A stretch of 64,000 nt of DNA from contig JAIBBI010000006.1 in NCBI GenBank assembly GCA_019694755.1, positions 1 to 64,000 of the forward strand, written 5' to 3'. This stretch comes from Gemmataceae bacterium (GTDB taxonomy: Bacteria; Planctomycetota; Planctomycetia; Gemmatales; Gemmataceae). The notes under the pieces are model-generated. The model was given only the letters and a program-made list of their open reading frames with translations, was not told the DNA's origin and ran no database searches. Shown in pieces: positions 31,923 through 41,237 of the stretch; within the stretch, counting starts at the first letter, position 1, and the number at the start of each line of letters is the position of its first letter. Made by a program: the position numbers and the translations under genes.

Positions 31923-34457
31923 TTACGGGTTGACCGTGACACGGAAGGTCAAATCCGCGAACCCGCCCGACAGGTCGGTGGCGCGGATGGTGATGTTGGC
32001 CGTGCCGGTCTGGCCGGCCACGAACTTCAGTGTCAGCTTGTTGCCGACAACGCTCGCCTGCACCAGTCCGTTATTGTCGTTGTTGCTAACCGAGAAGGTC
32101 AGCCGATCACTTCGCCTCGTCACTTGGACCGAGTTCAGGCCGGCGTAGTTTTCAAAGGTCGTGTCGGTCGGGAAGTTGGTGCCAGTGTATCCCCGCAACG
32201 GGATCTCGTTGAATACGCCGCCCTGGTTTTGTGGCGTAAATGATGCGAGTGAGTCAATGACGTCCTGGCCGCCGGTGACGTTGCCGAACACCGTGAATCC
32301 GCCGTTCTGGTTGTCCAGGTTGGCGGCGTTGTTGTTGAGGTTGAAGAAGAACTGGCTCGTTGCGCTGTTGGGGTCGCCACCGAGTTTGGCCATCGAGATC
32401 GTGCCGCGGGTATTCGACGCACCGAATTCGTTCTGGATTGGAGCGTTTGTCGGAATCGCGTTGAGTTGAGCAGGGTCGCTGCTGAACTGGAATCCGCCGC
32501 CCTGGAGCACGAAGTTGGTGGCCAGTCGATGGAAGATGCTGCTCGTGTACGCACCGCTGTCGATGTAATTGAGGAAGTTGGCAACCGTGATCGGTGCGTC
32601 CTTGTCGAGCAATTGGGCCGTGACGGCTCCCTGACTCGTGTTGAACTGCACGAGCGTCCCGACCAGATCGACGTCGTTGAACGCGTTCCGCAGATCGATG
32701 ACCTGATCGGCCGAGTTAACCGTGGTTGTAACGTCGCCGATAGGCGTACCGACCGTCGGTGCCGAATTCAGCGTGATCGAGAACGCACGCTTGCTGATGT
32801 TGCCGAGTGAATCGGACGCTTGGACCGTGAACGAGTTGACGCCCGCGCCGAGGGAGACGCCCGAGAACGTAAAGTTGCCGGACCCGTCCGCAGTGGTGGT
32901 CTGGTTGGTCTCGTTCAGTTTGACGCTGGCCCCGGCCTCGGTCTTGCCGTTCAGCGTTACGCTGTTGACGGAAGTGATGAAGTCGCCCTTGGTTCCCGTG
33001 TCGGAAGCGTCCGCCAGGGTAATCGTCGGCGTCGCGACCGTACTCTTCAGCGTGAAGTTGACGGTGACGGCCGAGGACGTGTTGTTCGACTTGTCGCGTG
33101 CGGTAAACCGCAGGACGTGAGCGCCATCGGCCGACCCGGACAAGGAGAAGTTCGTCGTGAATGTGAAGTCGCCGGTCGAGCTGTTGAACGAGACTGTCTG
33201 GGCCGCGCCGCCGTCGATCGAGACGTTGACGACCGATAGGCCGCCCGGCTTGTTGTCGAGGGCCTTGCCGGTCACCGTGAGATTCGTCTTCTGGGTCGGC
33301 GTGCCCACGGGCGAGGAGATCGTCAGCGTCGGTGCCTGGGTATCGGGCTGGTTCTTCGCAAACGGACCCGGCGTGAATACCGTTCCGCCATCCGCTTCGT
33401 AGGCGAAGAAGCTGACTTTGGCGGCCAGGGTGTCGCCGTCGAAGCCGCGGACGTTGGGGCCGCCGCCTTGGCCGGGCCCTGTAATGATTTCGTCGGCGCC
33501 CGACCCGTCGAAGTCCGACCGTGCGACGAAGACGCCGCCGATGAACCGGCTGTCGTAAGCGAAATACGATCGCGCTGCCTTGCCTGTGATGCTGTCGAAG
33601 ATCTGGACGTGGGGGCCGCCGCCCGGGCCGGCACCGGTCACGATGTCGTCCGGTCCGCCGGCCGTCAGGTTGGCAACCGCAACGCGGACGCCGCCGGTAA
33701 ACTTGGAATCGTACGCGAAGAATGTCCGATTAACCTTGCCGCCGTCGAACGGATTAATGACGCTGACGATCGGCGGGCCTCCCTCTCCCGAGCCGACCAC
33801 CAGGTCGGGCTTCGCATCGCCAGTGATGTCACCGGTGGCGATATAGACCCCGCCGGTGAACTTGCTGTCGAGAGCGGCCTGACTGAAGATCAGTTTGCTG
33901 TCCTTGCTGTCGTAAATCTGAACGACGGGGCTGCCGCCGGGGCCGGCTGCAGTCACGATGTCTGCTTTGCCGTCGCCTGTGAAGTCGGCGGCCGCGACCC
34001 GGACCCCGCCCTTGAAGTGCCTGCTGAAGGCGCTGAAGTCGCGAACCGTGATACCAGTCAGGACATCAATCGCCTTGACCCGCGGCGCACCGCCCGCACC
34101 CGCACCGCAAATGACCTCGGACCTGCCGTCGCCATTCAGGTCACCGGTTGCAACGTAGACGCCGCCGGTGAATGTCGATTCGAAGGCGTTGAACTGCCGA
34201 ATCAACGCGCCCGTCGCGCCACTGAAGACCTTCACGACCGGAGCGCCGCCCGGGCCGGCTCCGGTGACGAGGTCGTTAATCTTGTCACCGTCAATGTCGG
34301 CCGATGCTACCGACACGCCGCCCGTAAACGTTGCGGGCGCGAGTCGCGATTCGAGGGTGCCATTCCAGCGAACTTTGTGGATCGGCTTCCGGCGAATGGT
34401 CCGGGTGTTGCCAAAGAAACGGCGTGCGTCGGCGAGCCAACGAGAAAACTTCGACAT
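31923..34457 (-). CDS. Surface-type fusion: FG-GAP propeller, Ig-like domains, cyclophilin
   Basis: An 844-aa protein. It starts with a basic segment and LESRLAPATFTGG, the N-terminus found on many planctomycete exported giants, with no ordinary signal peptide. Residues about 43-355 hold six repeats of about 52 aa of the form F-T-G-G-V-x-V-A-x-x-D-x-x-G-D-G-x-x-D followed by G-A-G-P-G-G-x-P-x-V (VCBS/FG-GAP), with DxDGDxxxD calcium loops; repeat 5 has lost its loop (NLTAGGPDD). Two Ig-like segments follow (about 370-580). Then a cyclophilin domain: FNTSQGAVTAQLLDKDAP, FHRLATNFVLQGG, GTISMAKLGGDPNSATSQFFF, GFTVFGNVTGG. A final beta-rich domain closes the chain. Peptidyl-prolyl isomerase activity outside the cell is plausible. 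GAGAGG precedes the ATG. Confidence 0.9.
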   Translation of the reverse strand: MSKFSRWLADARRFFGNTRTIRRKPIHKVRWNGTLESRLAPATFTGGVSVASADIDGDKINDLVTGAGPGGAPVVKVFSGATGALIRQFNAFESTFTGGVYVATGDLNGDGRSEVICGAGAGGAPRVKAIDVLTGITVRDFSAFSRHFKGGVRVAAADFTGDGKADIVTAAGPGGSPVVQIYDSKDSKLIFSQAALDSKFTGGVYIATGDITGDAKPDLVVGSGEGGPPIVSVINPFDGGKVNRTFFAYDSKFTGGVRVAVANLTAGGPDDIVTGAGPGGGPHVQIFDSITGKAARSYFAYDSRFIGGVFVARSDFDGSGADEIITGPGQGGGPNVRGFDGDTLAAKVSFFAYEADGGTVFTPGPFAKNQPDTQAPTLTISSPVGTPTQKTNLTVTGKALDNKPGGLSVVNVSIDGGAAQTVSFNSSTGDFTFTTNFSLSGSADGAHVLRFTARDKSNNTSSAVTVNFTLKSTVATPTITLADASDTGTKGDFITSVNSVTLNGKTEAGASVKLNETNQTTTADGSGNFTFSGVSLGAGVNSFTVQASDSLGNISKRAFSITLNSAPTVGTPIGDVTTTVNSADQVIDLRNAFNDVDLVGTLVQFNTSQGAVTAQLLDKDAPITVANFLNYIDSGAYTSSIFHRLATNFVLQGGGFQFSSDPAQLNAIPTNAPIQNEFGASNTRGTISMAKLGGDPNSATSQFFFNLNNNAANLDNQNGGFTVFGNVTGGQDVIDSLASFTPQNQGGVFNEIPLRGYTGTNFPTDTTFENYAGLNSVQVTRRSDRLTFSVSNNDNNGLVQASVVGNKLTLKFVAGQTGTANITIRATDLSGGFADLTFRVTVNP

Positions 34458-34735
34458 CGGACCTCTCCGGGTCTAGCGGCTGGCCGGCCGGTTCGTGCCG
34501 GGCCTGGGTGCGGGATTTTCCAGCGGACCATGATCAACCGGTATGATCGCCGCTTTCGAACCGATCCCCGAGTCCTTTCACCGCGCGCACAAGCTGCCGA
34601 TTCCCAGAGGTACTGGATAGCTGCCACATGCAACCGCCCGCGTCAAGGAATTCGACTGATCTGTGACGGCGGAGGCGATTCGGTCGGGCAAACTCGGCGG
34701 GTGGAAGGACCTTTAGGGGCATTTTATCGTCGGGG

Positions 34736-35395
34736 TCAATCGAATCCGGGCCCCGTCGCAGCTACTACGTCTTCCGACCACCACCGGTTCGCGTTTTCGA
34801 TCAATTCCAGTCGCCATTCCGGAAATGTCGGGTTGTACCACCCCTCCGGCAGTGAATCCGGCATGGGTACGAAAAATGACTCGCCCGCAGGTGAAGCCCG
34901 AACTTCGAGCCGACTGACGCAACGTCCCCGGGCCGTCAGGTGGATCTGCAAATCCTCCCGCCGTTCGCCCACCACCCGCCCGGCCCAGCCTGCCGGGGAT
35001 TCCTGGAAACGAACCTCGCTTAGAAACTCGGGCCCCCGAACTTCCAGAAACGTCTCGGGGGCCGTCGATAACGGTTCAAAGTCGATTGTCAGATCATTTC
35101 TAGGCGTCAGGCATCGGGTAACATCGAATTCCGATAATCCGCCGACGAGCGCAAGTCCATTCAAAGAGGCTCGGAATTTGCCCCAACCGCGAAAAACAAG
35201 CCAGACCGACTCGTCGGCATCCAGGACGCGGGGCAATCCGAATCGACGGATGCCACGCATTCGCGACCCGGCCCACTTCGGATACTCACCCTGCCAACCG
35301 TCCGGCAGATTGACCCGCGAGGGTGGCTGCGAGCCCGAATCGGTCACACGACTGAATTCCCAGGGGCCTCGGAGTCGAATTCGGTGCGGATACAT
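34736..35395 (-). CDS. Beta-sandwich protein of unknown function
   Basis: A 219-aa protein without a signal peptide. It starts MYPHRIRLRGPWEFSRV and contains RRFGLPRVLDADESVWLVFRGWGKFRASLNG, a pattern close to the sugar-binding (galactose-binding-like) jelly roll at the N-terminus of family 2 glycoside hydrolases, but there is no catalytic domain. The upstream in-frame codon gives 8 more residues; ATG 35395 is preferred because AGGA lies 6 nt before it. It is divergent from the Gfo/Idh/MocA gene, 46 nt away. The 278 nt upstream of the fusion gene at 34457 separate the two minus-strand genes and show no gene. Confidence 0.65.
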   Translation of the reverse strand: MYPHRIRLRGPWEFSRVTDSGSQPPSRVNLPDGWQGEYPKWAGSRMRGIRRFGLPRVLDADESVWLVFRGWGKFRASLNGLALVGGLSEFDVTRCLTPRNDLTIDFEPLSTAPETFLEVRGPEFLSEVRFQESPAGWAGRVVGERREDLQIHLTARGRCVSRLEVRASPAGESFFVPMPDSLPEGWYNPTFPEWRLELIENANRWWSEDVVAATGPGFD

Positions 35396-35441
35396 GCACG
35401 TTCCTAAGATGCTCTCCACGAGTATCTAATGGGCGACCGTC

Positions 35442-36437
35442 ATGGCGAGCAAGCAGCTTCGGTGGGGGATTCTGGGAGTTGCCAAGATCAACGATCGGCT
35501 TCTCCCAGCCTTTGGTGATTCCGAGAATAACTCGCTCGTCGGAATTGCCAGTCGGTCTGCAGACCGTGCGAAAGAAGCGGCCAGGCTGGCCGGCATTCCG
35601 AGGTCATTCGGATCGTACGAGGAAATGCTCGCGGACCCGGAAATCGAGGCCGTTTATGTGCCGCTGCCTAATCACCTTCACGACGAGTGGACCCGTCGGG
35701 CGGCGGATGCCGGAAAACACGTGCTTTGCGAAAAGCCATTGACGCCGGATGCGACCTTAGCCAAAAGCCTCGCTTCGTATTGCCGTGATCGAAATGTCTG
35801 CCTCATGGACGGCTTCATGTGGCCACACCACCCGCGGACTGCCATGCTGCGACAGATGCTGGATGCCGGGCGGGTTGGCGACGTACGGCGCGTGGACGCG
35901 ACTTTTACCTTTCAATTGTCCCGCGAGGGATCCAACATTCGCTGGCAGGCGGACGCGGGCGGCGGCAGCTTGTTGGATGTGGGTTGCTACACCGTGTTCG
36001 GGATCCGCTGGGCAATGGCGGCCGAGCCAGTGCGGGTCTTCGCAACGGCGAGTTACTGGAACGGCGTCGATTCGTCGCTGACGGCAATTCTCTGGTTCCA
36101 GGAAGGTCGGGTCGCAACCATGGATTGTGGATTCGATTTGCCGCTGCGCCAGTCGCTTTCGATTACCGGGACCGAAGGGGCAATTCGCATCCCGCAGATG
36201 TGGCTACCGGACGAGGAATCCGCGTTCGAAGTATACGACCGCGAGGGGGCGTGCGAACTGATTGCATGCCCGTGCCGGAGCCAGATTGTCTGCATGTTGG
36301 ATGATTTCGCAGATGCAGTCCAAAATGGTCGGAATCCCTTGCCGGGGGCGGACGAATCAGCCCGAACTCTTCGAGTTATGGACGCGATCGCTCAGTCGGC
36401 CCGGGAGGAGAGGCCTGTCGAACTGATGCCGGAATGA
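35442..36437 (+). CDS. Gfo/Idh/MocA family NAD(P)-dependent oxidoreductase
   Basis: A 331-aa two-domain oxidoreductase. The Rossmann start is LRWGILGVAKI (a variant of GxGxxA), followed by the family strand AVYVPLPNHLHDEW and the signature GKHVLCEKPLT with the catalytic Lys. The C-terminal domain has GGGSLLDVGCYTVFGIRWAM, which holds the second conserved Asp and a Tyr-type motif. Proteins of this group act on sugars, inositols or related compounds; the substrate is not readable. The 3' end overlaps convergent queG by 46 nt. Confidence 0.92.
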   Translation: MASKQLRWGILGVAKINDRLLPAFGDSENNSLVGIASRSADRAKEAARLAGIPRSFGSYEEMLADPEIEAVYVPLPNHLHDEWTRRAADAGKHVLCEKPLTPDATLAKSLASYCRDRNVCLMDGFMWPHHPRTAMLRQMLDAGRVGDVRRVDATFTFQLSREGSNIRWQADAGGGSLLDVGCYTVFGIRWAMAAEPVRVFATASYWNGVDSSLTAILWFQEGRVATMDCGFDLPLRQSLSITGTEGAIRIPQMWLPDEESAFEVYDREGACELIACPCRSQIVCMLDDFADAVQNGRNPLPGADESARTLRVMDAIAQSAREERPVELMPE

Positions 36438-37456
36438 CGGGATTCGATCTGCCGAATGGCCCATTCTGCGATTTCGCGTACGGCCGGGTCCGTGTCGGCA
36501 ACCGCCTTCCGGAGAGCGGGAAGGGCGTCCGGTGTGCCGAAGTTGCCCAGGACGGCGGCCGCATTTCGGGCCAGGCCTTTTCGGTAGGTGCGGGATGCCG
36601 GTGTCCCGGTAAACCGGTCACGGAATTCGCCGAGTGTCTGCGTCAAGAGTGCAACGGCATCGGTCCGCGGAGTTGGCGAGACTTCTTTGCGATTCCAAGG
36701 GCAGACATCCTGACAGATATCGCAACCGAACATCCAGTCGTCGACCGCGGTTCGTTCAAACTCGCTAAATCGCCCCTTTACTTCAATGTTGATGTAGCTG
36801 ATGCACTTCCGGGCATCCAGTTCACCCGGGGCGGAAAACGCTTGGGTCGGACATGCTGTCAGGCAAGCCGTACACGTCCCACAATGCGAGGTGTCGTGCG
36901 ACAAGTCCGGTCGAAGGTCAACGTCCGTCAGGACCGCACCCAGCATCAAATAGCTGCCCCAGTGCTTGTTGATCAGCATCGTGTTTTTTCCGATCCACCC
37001 CAGTCCGGCCCGGCGAGCGAAGCCGCGTTCCAGGAGGGGAGCTGTATCGGCGACTGTACGGACCCGGCAGCCGGGTACTTCCGCATCAAGCCAGGTTTCG
37101 ACGGAGTCGAGCCGTCGCCAAATCGCCTGGTGGTAGTCGCGGCCCCAGGCAAAGCGGGCCACACGTCCTGAATTGGGTCCGTCGGCCGGGGGCCAGGTTT
37201 CCCGGCTTTCGTCGGCCCGGGGAACGGAATCCGCCAGGCCTACAACAACGACGCTTCGGACACCTGGCAGAATTCCCTCAGGGTGCCGGCGTTGTATCGC
37301 GTGATCCGCTAGAAACTGCATGGTGCCGTGTCGCCCGGCCGCGAGCCACTGTTCGAACTCGTCGAATCGGTCGGCGGGTTCGGCCCGCGCGATACCCACC
37401 ACCGCGAAGCCGAGATCGAGAATGTGCTTTTTGAGGCGGTTTTCCCGGTCCAACAT
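36392..37456 (-). CDS. queG: Epoxyqueuosine reductase
   Basis: A 354-aa cobalamin- and Fe-S-dependent enzyme that reduces epoxyqueuosine to queuosine at the tRNA wobble position. It has the flavin-free N-terminal cobalamin domain (GRVARFAWGRDYHQAIWRRL, TAPLLERGFARRAGLGWIGKNT) and two [4Fe-4S] clusters: CGTCTACLTACPTQAF and CDICQDVCPWN. A short HEAT-like C-terminus follows (ALPALRKAVADTDPAVREIA). The frame opens at TTG-type codons far upstream, but the 55 extra residues are not family-like, so ATG 37456 is used. It is divergent from the POT gene with a 182-nt gap. Confidence 0.95.
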   Translation of the reverse strand: MLDRENRLKKHILDLGFAVVGIARAEPADRFDEFEQWLAAGRHGTMQFLADHAIQRRHPEGILPGVRSVVVVGLADSVPRADESRETWPPADGPNSGRVARFAWGRDYHQAIWRRLDSVETWLDAEVPGCRVRTVADTAPLLERGFARRAGLGWIGKNTMLINKHWGSYLMLGAVLTDVDLRPDLSHDTSHCGTCTACLTACPTQAFSAPGELDARKCISYINIEVKGRFSEFERTAVDDWMFGCDICQDVCPWNRKEVSPTPRTDAVALLTQTLGEFRDRFTGTPASRTYRKGLARNAAAVLGNFGTPDALPALRKAVADTDPAVREIAEWAIRQIESRHSGISSTGLSSRAD

Positions 37457-37638
37457 GGATGGCGTCCGGACGGGTGCGCCGATAGAATCCCGGCTGACAC
37501 TGACAATATTACGGATGCGTGCATGCCGCGTACCGTTTCGCGAACCCAATTCCCATCGCGCCCGGGCGACGACTTCGTCGTCGGCGGGGACCGTCGGAAC
37601 TGGCAGCACGACCAACGCCACCGCACGGGCTTCCCGAC

Positions 37639-39840
37639 ATGAATCAAACCGTCCCGCAACAACGCACGTTTCTCGGCCACCCGCTTGGGCTCTACGTGCT
37701 GTTCTTTACCGAGATGTGGGAGCGGTTCAGCTATTACGGCATGCGGGCGTTGCTACTGCTTTACATGACCAAGTATTTCAAATGGGCCCAGTCTGACGCC
37801 TCGGCCGTTTACAAGTGGTATACCAGCCTCGTTTACCTCACCCCCATCGTCGGCGGATTCCTCGCCGACCGATATCTCGGAAACCGCCTCGCCGTCATCA
37901 TCGGCGCGACTCTGATGGCCATCGGGCACTTCCTCATGGCGTTCGAGGAATACCCGATCTTTTTCGCCGCACTCGTGTTTTTGATCATCGGCAACGGGTT
38001 CTTCAAGCCGAACATGAGCACGCAGGTTGGAAGACTCTACCCGAAAAACGACCCCCGCCGGGACGGTGCGTACACGATCTTTTACATGGGTATCAACATC
38101 GGCGCGTTTCTGTCGCCGATTATCTGCGGCTGGCTCCAGGAGAACACGGTCGGTGAATACCACTCGGGGTTCACGGCCGCGGGCATTGGCATGGTGCTGG
38201 GTCTGTGCGTTTATCTTTTTGGGCAGCGCTACGTCCATGAAATCGATCGCATTGCTCCGCCCGCACCGGAACGTGCCGGCAAGGCATCCACTGCCATTTC
38301 CGAGGGCCAGGCGGCGACGACACCATCCAACTTCCGGTTGTTGAACGACGTCGCCCCCGCATTGTTCACCGTCATTGCCGCGGGATTCGTGGTCGGGGCG
38401 GCCTGGAAGTACCTTCAGATCATGGACAAGCTGGCCGGGAAATCACTGACGGAAGCCCTGGTCATTTTCAGCAACGTGGTCATGCCGTGGGTGATCACGG
38501 CCTGCGTATTCGGGCTCGTAGCTTGGGTCGTGTCGCGGACCGAAATGGGAGTCCGCGACCGCGTACTGTCCATCGTCATGCTCGGTCTATTCGTCGTCTT
38601 CTTCTGGGCGGCATTCGAGCAGGCCGGCAACGTGTTGAATCTGTGGGCCGAAGACAGCACGAATCGTTACCTCACGACGGCCGCGCCGACCGAGTCTGTT
38701 TACCCGCCCACGCGAGTGCTTTTGCAGGAAGGCGATGCGGCCCGATTCGCCAGCGTCACGGACCGGTTCAAGAACATGTTTCGCATGAAGCCGAGGCCGG
38801 CCGATGCCGCCCCGGTCAATTGGGTGGAAGAGAATCTCAATCCAGTGCCCACGGCGCACTATCAGTCGATCAATGCCGTGCTCATCGTGCTGATCGCGCC
38901 GATCATGGCCTGGATCTGGACCCGGGTACGAATCTCGATTCCATTAAAGATGTTCTTCGGCATCGTGTTTATGGCTCTTTCGGTCGTGGTTATGATCGAA
39001 GCGGCCAGACGGGAGAATGCGCCGACTCAAACGGCGATGGCTTTTGGATCCCCCCCCGCAGGTATCGCGGTCGTCAATGGGAAAGTCTGTGAGGTAGTGC
39101 GAGACCGCGAGACGTTTGTACCGGACTCCAAGGATGCGCATCCGGTCGATGCGGGCCGGCTTTCCTACGACGCGACGGCCGGGCAGTTGAAGATGACGGG
39201 CGTTCTCGCGCGTACGGAATTCGAAAGGATCGTGCGGGCCACGGCGCCGATCGATTACCGGAAGAAGCTGAAAGTGGCCCGCGGCCAGCTTGAAGCCCAG
39301 AAGGCTGCCGGTCAGGCACCGAACGCGGAAGTCATTCTGGATGAAGTACCCCCAGGATTCGATCTGAAATACTCGGGATTTCCGGCCTCGGCGGTGAGCT
39401 TTGACCCGGCGACGAAGCGATTGACAATTCGCACGGAAGTCGCCGACAAAGATGAAAAATCGCTGCTTGTCGCGGCCGGTGAGCCGGCGTTCCGGGATGC
39501 GGTTGGAAAGCTCTTCGTTGAGTCGGCGCGGTTTAAGGTCAGCTCGTGGTGGCTGATGGCCGCTTACCTCTTTGCGACCATCGGCGAACTCTGCTTGAGC
39601 CCCGTCGGTTTGTCAATGGTCTCCAAGCTCGCGCCGGCAGCCATGGCGACTATGCTCATGGGAATGTGGCATCTAACCAGCTTCTTTGGCAACTTTGCAG
39701 CGGGCGCAACGGGCGAACTCTACGGTGATGTCGCCCCCGTGCCGTATTTCTCCGCGTTAGCGGCGGCCTTGGGAATCGCCGCGGCCGTGTTGCTGCTGAT
39801 GGTCAGAAAAACCAACTCGATGATGCACGGGGTGGAATAG
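37639..39840 (+). CDS. POT-family peptide transporter with large insertion
   Basis: A 733-aa proton-dependent oligopeptide transporter (MFS). The signature ETMWERFSYYG-type motif is present as FTEMWERFSYYGMRALL, followed by the FYMGINIGAFLSPIICG PTR2 motif. It is longer than the usual 450-550 aa by a soluble block at about residues 455-632, inserted after a helix (FFGIVFMALSVVVMIEAA) and before the last helices (WWLMAAYLFATIGELCLSP). This block has Lys/Glu-rich helices and beta-like stretches and matches nothing I know. A shorter loop of about 65 residues lies near 345-410. The stop overlaps the start of a second POT gene by one base. Confidence 0.93.
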   Translation: MNQTVPQQRTFLGHPLGLYVLFFTEMWERFSYYGMRALLLLYMTKYFKWAQSDASAVYKWYTSLVYLTPIVGGFLADRYLGNRLAVIIGATLMAIGHFLMAFEEYPIFFAALVFLIIGNGFFKPNMSTQVGRLYPKNDPRRDGAYTIFYMGINIGAFLSPIICGWLQENTVGEYHSGFTAAGIGMVLGLCVYLFGQRYVHEIDRIAPPAPERAGKASTAISEGQAATTPSNFRLLNDVAPALFTVIAAGFVVGAAWKYLQIMDKLAGKSLTEALVIFSNVVMPWVITACVFGLVAWVVSRTEMGVRDRVLSIVMLGLFVVFFWAAFEQAGNVLNLWAEDSTNRYLTTAAPTESVYPPTRVLLQEGDAARFASVTDRFKNMFRMKPRPADAAPVNWVEENLNPVPTAHYQSINAVLIVLIAPIMAWIWTRVRISIPLKMFFGIVFMALSVVVMIEAARRENAPTQTAMAFGSPPAGIAVVNGKVCEVVRDRETFVPDSKDAHPVDAGRLSYDATAGQLKMTGVLARTEFERIVRATAPIDYRKKLKVARGQLEAQKAAGQAPNAEVILDEVPPGFDLKYSGFPASAVSFDPATKRLTIRTEVADKDEKSLLVAAGEPAFRDAVGKLFVESARFKVSSWWLMAAYLFATIGELCLSPVGLSMVSKLAPAAMATMLMGMWHLTSFFGNFAAGATGELYGDVAPVPYFSALAAALGIAAAVLLLMVRKTNSMMHGVE

Positions 39841-41228
39841 TGCGATCAAGACACCCGTTGGGTCTTTACGTTCTGTTCTTCACGGAAATGTGGGAGCGAT
39901 TCGGCTTCTATTGCATGGAGGCTGTCTTCGTTTACTACATGAAGGTGAGCCAGTACGAATTTCTGCGTGAGAATTCAAGCCGGATCTACGGCATGTACCT
40001 GGCGGGTGTCTATTTCACGCCATTTTTCGGCGGACTGCTTTCGGAATGGCGGCTCGGCTACTTCCTATCCATCATCCTCGGCGGCCTGCTCATGGCCGGC
40101 GGGTATGGGTTGCTCGCGCTGGAACCCGCGGTGTGTTTTGCCGTCGGGCTTGCTCTGATCATTCTCGGAAACGGACTTTTCAAGCCGAACATTTCTTCGC
40201 TCGTCGGTAAACTCTATCCGCCCGGCGACTCCCGGGTCGATTCCGCTTTCACCATCTTTTACATGGGTATCAACATCGGCGCGTTGTTTTCGCCCATTGT
40301 GGCTGGCGTCGTCGGTAACCTCATGGCACAACGTTACGCAGCCACCACGGACGTCGCCGATTACAGCAGGTGGGGATACCTCACGGTGTTTCTCATCGCA
40401 GCCATCGGAATGGTCATCGGGGAGGTTATCTTTCTCTTCGGCAAACGCTGGGTGCGGGTCGCACAGACTTCGCCCGCGACAGCTCAGACCATTTCTGGTG
40501 AAGTTGATCCGGTTGTACAACGCCGACGGAACTTCGCGCTGATCATCTTCTTTGGCATCAACGTGCTGTTCTGGATGGCTTTCAAACAGCGAGCCAACTC
40601 CATGGCGCTCTGGATCAAGGACCGCACGGTCCTCGATTCCCCCGAATGGCTGACGAGCGGGCTCGGTATGGTGGGATTGGACAAGTTGATGCTCAAGGAC
40701 GGCCAGATTGCCAAGGAGTTGTTTCAAGCGCTCAATCCGCTGTTTGTGATCCTCCTCAGCCCGGCATTCGTCTGGCTCTGGGCCGCATTGAAGGCTGTCC
40801 GGATCAACGTGCCGACGCCGGCCAAACTCGTGTTGGGGTTTGCTTTGCTCGCCGGCTCGTTTCTGCTCATGTGGCAGGTTGCTGACGCATTGCCCTCCGG
40901 GGCACGAGCGCCGGCTAGCGTCATCGTCTGGTTTTACCTCTTGCTGACCGCCAGCGAGCTTTGTCTGAGTCCGATGGGATTGTCGCTGGTCAGTAAGCTT
41001 GCGCCGGCACGAACCCGGGCAATCTGGATGGGCCTGTTCTTCATTTCGACTTCGGTCGGCGGGCTGCTTTCCGGCGAGATCTACCAGTACTTCAAGTCGA
41101 TGGAGTTCGGAGTGTTTTTCAGGTCGATCATGATGACTTCGCTCGGAGCCATGTTCCTGATGTGTCTGGCCTACCCGTTGATCTCCCGAGCGCTCCGGAC
41201 CGATTCCTCGGGCACCGGCCGAGTGTAA
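39840..41228 (+). CDS. POT-family peptide transporter (second copy, normal length)
   Basis: A 462-aa paralogue of the preceding gene: FFTEMWERFGFYCMEAVFVYYM, FKPNISSLVGKLYPP and FYMGINIGALFSPIVAG. It has the standard POT length without the inserted block. The GTG start at 39840 uses the last base of the upstream TAG, so the two are one transcription and probably translation unit. Substrates are likely di- or tripeptides. Two tandem, unequal POT proteins suggest division of labour or heteromer formation, which is inference. Confidence 0.92.
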   Translation: MRSRHPLGLYVLFFTEMWERFGFYCMEAVFVYYMKVSQYEFLRENSSRIYGMYLAGVYFTPFFGGLLSEWRLGYFLSIILGGLLMAGGYGLLALEPAVCFAVGLALIILGNGLFKPNISSLVGKLYPPGDSRVDSAFTIFYMGINIGALFSPIVAGVVGNLMAQRYAATTDVADYSRWGYLTVFLIAAIGMVIGEVIFLFGKRWVRVAQTSPATAQTISGEVDPVVQRRRNFALIIFFGINVLFWMAFKQRANSMALWIKDRTVLDSPEWLTSGLGMVGLDKLMLKDGQIAKELFQALNPLFVILLSPAFVWLWAALKAVRINVPTPAKLVLGFALLAGSFLLMWQVADALPSGARAPASVIVWFYLLLTASELCLSPMGLSLVSKLAPARTRAIWMGLFFISTSVGGLLSGEIYQYFKSMEFGVFFRSIMMTSLGAMFLMCLAYPLISRALRTDSSGTGRV

Positions 41229-41237
41229 TGGAGCAGC

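Noticed and set aside
31923-34457. Tandem repeats as a possible CRISPR or satellite array
   Set aside because: The roughly 156-nt periodicity is that of the FG-GAP protein repeats; the DNA copies differ too much to be a CRISPR.
33468-35429. 653-codon plus-strand open frame
   Set aside because: Antisense to the FG-GAP fusion and to the beta-sandwich gene; its apparent repeats mirror the FG-GAP repeats.
37457-37621. 55-residue N-terminal extension of queG
   Set aside because: Not family-like and lies in the divergent promoter region shared with the POT gene.
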